Shown here: piece after piece, positions 59,523 through 64,000 of the stretch | Position numbering within the stretch: position 1 is the first letter of the stretch | Layout of the letters: each line of letters begins with the position of its first letter | DNA from: Lentzea aerocolonigenes | GTDB taxonomy: Bacteria > Actinomycetota > Actinomycetes > Mycobacteriales > Pseudonocardiaceae | Direction of reading: 5' to 3' | NCBI RefSeq assembly: GCF_000974445.1 | Contig: NZ_BBOJ01000007.1 | Location: 248,001 to 312,000 of the forward strand | Length of the DNA stretch: 64,000 bases | The notes under the pieces: generated by a model | What the model was told of the DNA's origin: nothing | What the model saw: only the letters and a program-made list of their open reading frames with translations | Database searches by the model: none | Made by a program: the position numbers and the translations under genes

Positions 59523-61760
59523 TCATCGGTCCGGCCCGAGCGGTTCGAGCTTGGCCGGCACGTGCTTGTGCCAGGGCGTCCCCGCCCACTCGTCGCGGTC
59601 CTCGGCGGCGGTCAGCTCGTTCGGCGCGACGCCCGTGCGTTCCCCGACCGTGAGCCCGAGGCCGTTGGGAAGTGAGATGTGGCCTGGGCGCATGGTGTCC
59701 GTGGTGTCCACAGAGACCTCCGCGCTGCCGCGCCGGGTCGTGAGCCTGACCTTGTCGCCGGTCGTGACCCCCAGCCGCGTCGCGTCGGTGACGCTCATGC
59801 GCAGGCGGCCGTCCGGGTCGCGCCGCCGCCAGCTGGGATCGCGCATGATCGTGTTGGCCGTGAACGCGCGCCGCTCTCCCGCCGACAGCACGAACGGCCA
59901 GTCCAGGTCCTGCGCCGGAACCGGCCTGTCCCGCAGTGCGGCGACCGCGGCCAGCAGTTCCGGCACGTCCAGGTTGATCCGGGTCCTGGGAAGGCGCTGC
60001 CACGACGCGTCGTACTCGTCGTCGGTGATGTGCACGCCGTGCGGGCCGTTGACGATCGCCTCGAAGAGCCGTTCGCCCGCGATGATCCCGGAGCCGTAGC
60101 CCGCCTTCTCGACGCCGGCAGGGTTCTTGCGGGCGCACTCGTGCGCGGCCATCCACAGCACGGCGGCCGCTGACGCGTCGTGCGGCAGCGTCGGCCCGAG
60201 GGTGCGGTACAGCAGCACGGACGCGAACCGCCGTTTCGCCGGATCCGCGAGCACCGCGAGGAACGCCTGGGCGAACTCGGCGCGTCCCGCCGCCGCGGCC
60301 GCACGCAACGGCGCGTAGTCGTCCTCGGTGAGCGCACCCGACGCCTCGACGAGCCGGGCGTGGATCTCCGGTTCTGCCAGCACGCCGTCCGGTGCGGCCA
60401 CGACGGGGTGCCGCAGGTGGAAGATGTTGCGCGGGAAGTCGAAGTTGAAGAACGTGGCCTCGAACTTCTCGAACTGCGTCGGCGCGGGCAGCACGTAGTC
60501 GGCCAGGCGGGCGGTCTCGGTCATGGCGACGTCGATGACGACCACGAGCTCCAGCGCGGCGAGCGCTTCCCGCATGCGCGCCGAGTCGGCCAGCGAGTGC
60601 GCGGGGTTCGCGCTCTCGACCAGCATCGCCCGGTAGCGGGCCGGGTGGTCGGTGAGGATCTCCTCGGCGATCACGTTGCACGGCACGAGACCGCTGATGA
60701 TCCGCGCGCCCGCGACCGGGCTGCGCGGGCCCTCGCCGTCGGCGTACCCGCGGTCCCGGCCGATCGGCACCAGGCTGGAGGGCACGTACTGCGTTCCCGG
60801 CTTGCCGAAGTTGCCGGTGAGCAGCCAGACGAGCTTCTCGACGTAGCTGACGAGCGTGGAGTCGCGGTTCATCTGGACGCCGAGGTCCTCGAAGACCGCC
60901 ACGGACCCGGCGGCGGCGATCCGGGCGGCGACGGCCCGCACCAGCGTTTCCTCGACGTCGGCGACGGCGCAGTAGTCCGCGACCGGCACCTCGCGCAGGA
61001 CGGCGGTGACGGCGTCGAGGCCGTCCGCGTGCTCGGCGAGCCAGTCCGCGGCGATCAGGTCCTCCTGCACGAGCACCGCGGCCAGCGCGGTGAGCAGGTA
61101 GAGGTCGGTACCCGGCCGGACCTGGAGGTGGAAGTCGGCCAGCTCCGCCGTCTCGGTCCGCACCGGGTCGATCACGATCATCGACCGGGCCGGGTCCTTG
61201 GCGATGTCCTTGAGCACCGAGCGGGCCCGCGGGAAGCCGTGCGACTGGTAGGGGTTCTTGCCGACGAACAGCGCGACCTCGCAGTGCTCGAAGTCCGCGC
61301 GGGTCATGCTGCCGAGCATGCGGGCGTTCACCCAGAACTCGCCGGTCTTCTCCTGCGCGAGCGCGGACGAGCGGTAGCGGGCACCGAAGGCCGCCAACGT
61401 GGCGGGCGAGTAGGCGCCACCGAGGTGGTTGCCCTGGCCGCCGCCACCGTAGTAGAAGATCGTTTCCCCGCCGAAGGTGTCGCGGACCTCGCCCAGCCGT
61501 GCCGCGATCTCGCTGATCGCGGTGTCCCAGTCGATCTCCTCGAAGCCGCCGTCGGGCCGCCGCCGCAGCGGGCGGGTGATCCGGCCGGTGTCGCCGTTCT
61601 GGTGCAGGTCGAGACGCAGCGCCTTGTTGCAGGTGTAGCCGGCCGACGCGGGGTGGAGCTTGTCGCCGCGGATCTTGTCGAACGACCGGCCGTCGTCACC
61701 GACGAGGATCTCGATCCCGCAGTTGCACTCGCAGAGGATGCAGGCGCTGGGTTTCCACAT
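59523..61760 (-). CDS. Molybdopterin-dependent oxidoreductase (formate-dehydrogenase-like)
   Basis: A 745-residue protein from ATG 61760, with AGGAG upstream; a longer reading to 61958 lies inside the TetR gene and is rejected. An iron-sulfur site C7-x2-C10-x3-C14 with C44 (ACILCECNCGIEI and GYTCNKAL) is followed by the molybdopterin domain with VALFVGKNPYQSHGFPRAR and the MGD-binding C-terminal domain with RMSVTDATRLGVTTGDKVRL. The expected Mo ligand (Cys, SeCys or Ser) may be the Ser in NPYQSH. No partner subunits or maturation genes are near; single-subunit assimilatory-type enzymes exist. It is coupled to a TetR gene (11-bp gap), so the substrate probably induces it; substrate unknown. 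Confidence 0.85.
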   Translation of the reverse strand: MWKPSACILCECNCGIEILVGDDGRSFDKIRGDKLHPASAGYTCNKALRLDLHQNGDTGRITRPLRRRPDGGFEEIDWDTAISEIAARLGEVRDTFGGETIFYYGGGGQGNHLGGAYSPATLAAFGARYRSSALAQEKTGEFWVNARMLGSMTRADFEHCEVALFVGKNPYQSHGFPRARSVLKDIAKDPARSMIVIDPVRTETAELADFHLQVRPGTDLYLLTALAAVLVQEDLIAADWLAEHADGLDAVTAVLREVPVADYCAVADVEETLVRAVAARIAAAGSVAVFEDLGVQMNRDSTLVSYVEKLVWLLTGNFGKPGTQYVPSSLVPIGRDRGYADGEGPRSPVAGARIISGLVPCNVIAEEILTDHPARYRAMLVESANPAHSLADSARMREALAALELVVVIDVAMTETARLADYVLPAPTQFEKFEATFFNFDFPRNIFHLRHPVVAAPDGVLAEPEIHARLVEASGALTEDDYAPLRAAAAAGRAEFAQAFLAVLADPAKRRFASVLLYRTLGPTLPHDASAAAVLWMAAHECARKNPAGVEKAGYGSGIIAGERLFEAIVNGPHGVHITDDEYDASWQRLPRTRINLDVPELLAAVAALRDRPVPAQDLDWPFVLSAGERRAFTANTIMRDPSWRRRDPDGRLRMSVTDATRLGVTTGDKVRLTTRRGSAEVSVDTTDTMRPGHISLPNGLGLTVGERTGVAPNELTAAEDRDEWAGTPWHKHVPAKLEPLGPDR

Positions 61761-61771
61761 GGGCCAGGCTC

Positions 61772-62347
61772 CTAGTCTCGTCGCTCCAGCAGGGGCGCGA
61801 TCTCGGTCAACACGTCGTCCAGCGGGCCCAGGTCGCGGTGCGCGCGGCACAGGATGATCGCGCCCTCGATCGCGGACACGACCAGCGTCGCGAGCCGCTG
61901 CGCGCGTGGTGCCGCGAAACCGCTCTCCTCGAACGCCTGGGCCAGGCCTGCCTGCCACTGGGCGAAGATCTCCCGCACCACGTCACCGGCGTCGGGGACG
62001 AGGTCGCGGCTGTCCAGCGCCATCGCGGCGACGGGGCAGCCCGCCCGGAAGTCGGTCTTGGTCAGCGCCCGCTTCCAGAAGGCCACGAGCCGGTCCACCA
62101 TCTGCCGCGCGTCGCCCTCGGCCGACTCGCGGACCATCGTGGCGATGTAGTCCCCCGCCTGGCGGACCGCGCCCAGGACCAGCTCGTTCCGGCCGCCGGG
62201 GAAGTGGTGGTACACGGACCCCCGCGGCGCACCGCTGTGCGCCAGCACCGCGTCGACCGTGACACCGGCCGCACCGCGTTCCCGCAGCAGCAGCACGGCG
62301 CTGTCCAGCATCCGCTGCTTGGTGCCGCGCCTGCCCTGATCGCTCAT
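61772..62347 (-). CDS. TetR-family regulator (LmrA/YxaF-like)
   Basis: A 191-residue protein from ATG 62347, with GGGAGAAGG upstream. The helix-turn-helix region reads GTKQRMLDSAVLLLRERGAA, VDAVLAHSGAPRGSVYHHF; the ligand domain has FRAGCPVAAMALDSRDL, as in the LmrA/YxaF group. It is the first gene of a two-gene operon with the molybdopterin oxidoreductase. TATGG / CCATA, a 5-bp inverted repeat with a 6-nt spacer (62372-62387), lies upstream and may be its operator. Confidence 0.9.
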   Translation of the reverse strand: MSDQGRRGTKQRMLDSAVLLLRERGAAGVTVDAVLAHSGAPRGSVYHHFPGGRNELVLGAVRQAGDYIATMVRESAEGDARQMVDRLVAFWKRALTKTDFRAGCPVAAMALDSRDLVPDAGDVVREIFAQWQAGLAQAFEESGFAAPRAQRLATLVVSAIEGAIILCRAHRDLGPLDDVLTEIAPLLERRD

Positions 62348-62423
62348 GACACCTTCTCCCTGATTCGGGAGTATGGCAGAAACCATAGTCGCTGGTCGAG
62401 GGCGGTCCGCGTAGGGTCGATTC

Positions 62424-63362
62424 GTGATCGAGACGCTGGAGCCGTTCCGAGTCGAACTGACCGGCTACTGCTACCGCATGCTCGGCTCCGGCTTCGAGGC
62501 CGAAGACGCCGTGCAGGAAACGCTCGTGCGCGCGTGGAAGGCCTACGACAGCTACGACTCGTCGCGCGCGTCGCTGCGCACCTGGCTGTACCGCATCGCC
62601 ACGAACATCTGCATCGACATGCAGCGCAGCGCCCAGCGGCGCGCGTTGGCCATCGACCTCGGGCCTTCCGGCGGCGAGATCGGCGCGCCCCTGTCCGAAC
62701 GCGTCTTCGTGCAGCCCGTACCCGACGCGTTGGTGCTGCCCGAGGACCAGGCGATTCGGCGCGAGACGATCCGGTTGGCGTTCGTGGCCGCGTTGCAGCA
62801 CCTGCCGGCCCGTCAGCGCGCCGTCCTACTCCTGCGCGACGTGCTGGCCTGGCCGGCGGCCGAGATCGCGACCCTGCTGGACATCTCGGTCGCGTCGGCG
62901 AACAGCGCGCTGCAACGGGCGCGCGCGACGTTGCGGACCGTCGACCCCGGCGAGCCCCTGAACCCCGCCGACCCCGTGCAGAAGTCGCTGCTGAGCCGCT
63001 ACTGCGAGGCGTTCGACCGCCACGACATGCGCACTCTCGTCGCGCTGCTGCACGAGGACGCGACGATGTCGATGCCTCCGTTCAGCTGGTGGCTGCGCGG
63101 CCGCGGCCCGATCTCAGCGGTGCTGAACGCCCCGGACTCCCCCTGCGCCGGCGCGTGGCTGGTTCCCGTGCGGGCCAACGCCTCGCCCGCGTACTGGCAG
63201 ATGCGGCCGGGGATGGACCGCCCGTTCGGGCTGGTGTTCCTCGACGTGCGCGGTGGCCTGGTCACGGGCAGCACGACGTTCCTGAACGTCGACGAGCTGC
63301 TGCCGATGTTCGGCGCACCGATTGGTTCCGGACGGCCGGGCCGTATCTCCGTGGACGACTAG
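62424..63362 (+). CDS. ECF-type sigma factor with SnoaL-like C-terminal domain (SigG-like)
   Basis: A 312-residue sigma factor from GTG 62424; TAGGGT (62412-62417) lies 6 nt upstream, indicating a leaderless transcript. Region 2 has FEAEDAVQETLVRAWKAYD, LRTWLYRIATNICIDM; region 4 has LQHLPARQRAVLLLRDVLAW, AAEIATLLDISVASANSAL. The C-terminal 120 residues (LSRYCEAFDRHDMRTLVALL, then EDATMSMPPFSWWLRG) form a SnoaL-like domain, as in the SigG/TIGR02960 group. Such sigma factors may be controlled by this fused domain rather than by an anti-sigma protein; none is encoded here. Confidence 0.92.
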   Translation: MIETLEPFRVELTGYCYRMLGSGFEAEDAVQETLVRAWKAYDSYDSSRASLRTWLYRIATNICIDMQRSAQRRALAIDLGPSGGEIGAPLSERVFVQPVPDALVLPEDQAIRRETIRLAFVAALQHLPARQRAVLLLRDVLAWPAAEIATLLDISVASANSALQRARATLRTVDPGEPLNPADPVQKSLLSRYCEAFDRHDMRTLVALLHEDATMSMPPFSWWLRGRGPISAVLNAPDSPCAGAWLVPVRANASPAYWQMRPGMDRPFGLVFLDVRGGLVTGSTTFLNVDELLPMFGAPIGSGRPGRISVDD

Positions 63363-63761
63363 GAATCCATCCGGCCCGCGTTGTGACCTCGCCCTCGACC
63401 GGGTACGGGCGTGCTGCCAGCAGGTCCTCAGCGCGACCGAGGTGTCGCGGCACCCGGTGGTGGACTCCGTGTTCGTCAAGATGCTCAAGATCGGCGACGT
63501 GCTGCCAGCGTCGAGTCGCGCCACGTCCAGCCGGGCACGTCGCCGAGGACTCGGACGGGCCGGCAGCGGCAAGATCTCGAGTTGTCCACAGGCTCGCGAT
63601 GCGCTGACCTGCGCCTTCACGATTCGCGGTAACCTGTGGACAGCCAGGGAACCGAAAACGCGAATTGTTCGTTCCGCAGTGGAAGGAAGCGCGGGGGGCG
63701 GGCGAGTCGGGCCGGACCGAAACGCCGGTGCACCTCACCCGAGGCCTCTAGGCTGGCCCTC
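63363..63761. other. Intergenic region with no supported gene
   Basis: 399 bp without a convincing gene. One frame reads VVDSVFVKMLKIGDVLPAS at 63460-63515 but has no start signal or stop-bounded domain; it may be a decayed gene. TTGTCCACA (63582-63590) and its inverse at 63635-63643 resemble DnaA boxes and form a 10-bp inverted repeat. Confidence 0.5.
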
Positions 63762-64000
63762 GTGATCCGGATCGTGCCGTCGGACGAGGTGCCGTGGGAG
63801 GACGTCGAGGCGATCTTCGACGGATCCGAGCCCGGCAAGTGCCACTGCCAGCGCTACAAGGTCAAGGGCTGGATGTGGCGCGACTCGACGCTGGACGAAC
63901 GGGTCGCCGCGCACACCGAACAGTCCGCGCGCGGCAGCGGCCTGGTGGCCTACGTGGACGACCAGCCCGCCGGATGGGTCGCGGTCGAACCCCGGTGCGA
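63762..64000 (+). CDS. GNAT-family N-acetyltransferase, 3' end outside window
   Basis: About 79 codons before the right edge. GTG 63762 follows the -10 TAGGCT (63749-63754) by 7 nt. The fragment begins VIRIVPSDEVPWEDVEAIFD, then GKCHCQRYKVKGWMWRDST and AARGSGLVAYVDDQPAGWVAV-type sequence (ARGSGLVAYVDDQPAGWVAV), typical of a GNAT acetyltransferase group with a CHCQ motif. The acetyl-CoA loop is not in view. Confidence 0.75.
   Translation, partial: MIRIVPSDEVPWEDVEAIFDGSEPGKCHCQRYKVKGWMWRDSTLDERVAAHTEQSARGSGLVAYVDDQPAGWVAVEPRC

Noticed and set aside
63322..63765. 147-codon open frame after the sigma factor
   Set aside because: It starts inside the sigma gene, contains no domain, and ends within the leaderless promoter of the GNAT gene.

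Overview
The window is GC-rich, almost fully coding DNA with frequent GTG starts and many 1- to 8-base gene overlaps. It also encodes a mycothiol-dependent-type enzyme, a KdpFABC system, an IclR/TetR/LacI-rich regulator set and a DUF222-HNH protein. Together these point to a filamentous actinobacterium; gene style resembles Pseudonocardiales such as Lentzea or Saccharothrix, but the genus is inference. No tRNA, rRNA, CRISPR array or prophage was recognised.

Bases 1-7.7 kb hold an amine/amino-acid catabolic region: two tandem FAD amine oxidases, two near-twin IclR regulators, a HAD phosphatase, an Lrp/AsnC regulator, and a coupled short homoserine dehydrogenase-aldehyde dehydrogenase pair. Three promoters here carry the same doubled 17-bp palindrome spaced 20 bp, the best evidence for a shared IclR regulon. 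Bases 7.7-15 kb hold an aminotransferase, an FAD/Fe-S oxidase and a GabD-type dehydrogenase joined by 4-base overlaps, divergent from a PucR-type regulator; this looks like omega-amino-acid (GABA-like) catabolism. Bases 15-19.4 kb hold an ABC exporter, an AraC regulator divergent from a PhyH dioxygenase coupled to an 86-residue protein, and a GNAT acetyltransferase.

Bases 19.4-31.8 kb form a glucuronoxylan utilisation locus: secreted SGNH esterase, secreted GH10 xylanase, secreted GH115 alpha-glucuronidase, a sugar ABC importer without its own ATPase, a LacI regulator and a cytoplasmic GH3 glycosidase. LacI-type palindromes mark its promoters, and a perfect CebR-type box lies beside it.

Bases 31.8-38.2 kb hold TerC, a pentein-like protein coupled to a VOC protein, an autoregulated TetR-CocE/NonD hydrolase pair and a membrane Ser/Thr kinase. 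Bases 38.3-40.4 kb are a DUF222-HNH gene enclosed by inverted repeats of about 255 bp, each with a long internal hairpin, possibly a mobile unit. Next come a secreted sphingomyelinase-like phosphodiesterase and a SWIM/helical-repeat pair preceded by a good LexA (SOS) box, then a diaminopimelate decarboxylase. The kdp operon (27-residue peptide, kdpF, A, B, C, E) has no kdpD in the window.

Bases 51.9-64 kb hold a nucleoside kinase, a 51-residue zinc ribbon, a TPR protein, an M43 metalloprotease, an AlkZ-like glycosylase, an MmpL transporter with divergent MarR, a mycothiol-dependent-type enzyme, a TetR-molybdopterin oxidoreductase pair, an ECF sigma factor and a truncated GNAT gene. At least eight genes appear leaderless, with a -10 hexamer 6-7 nt before the start codon.
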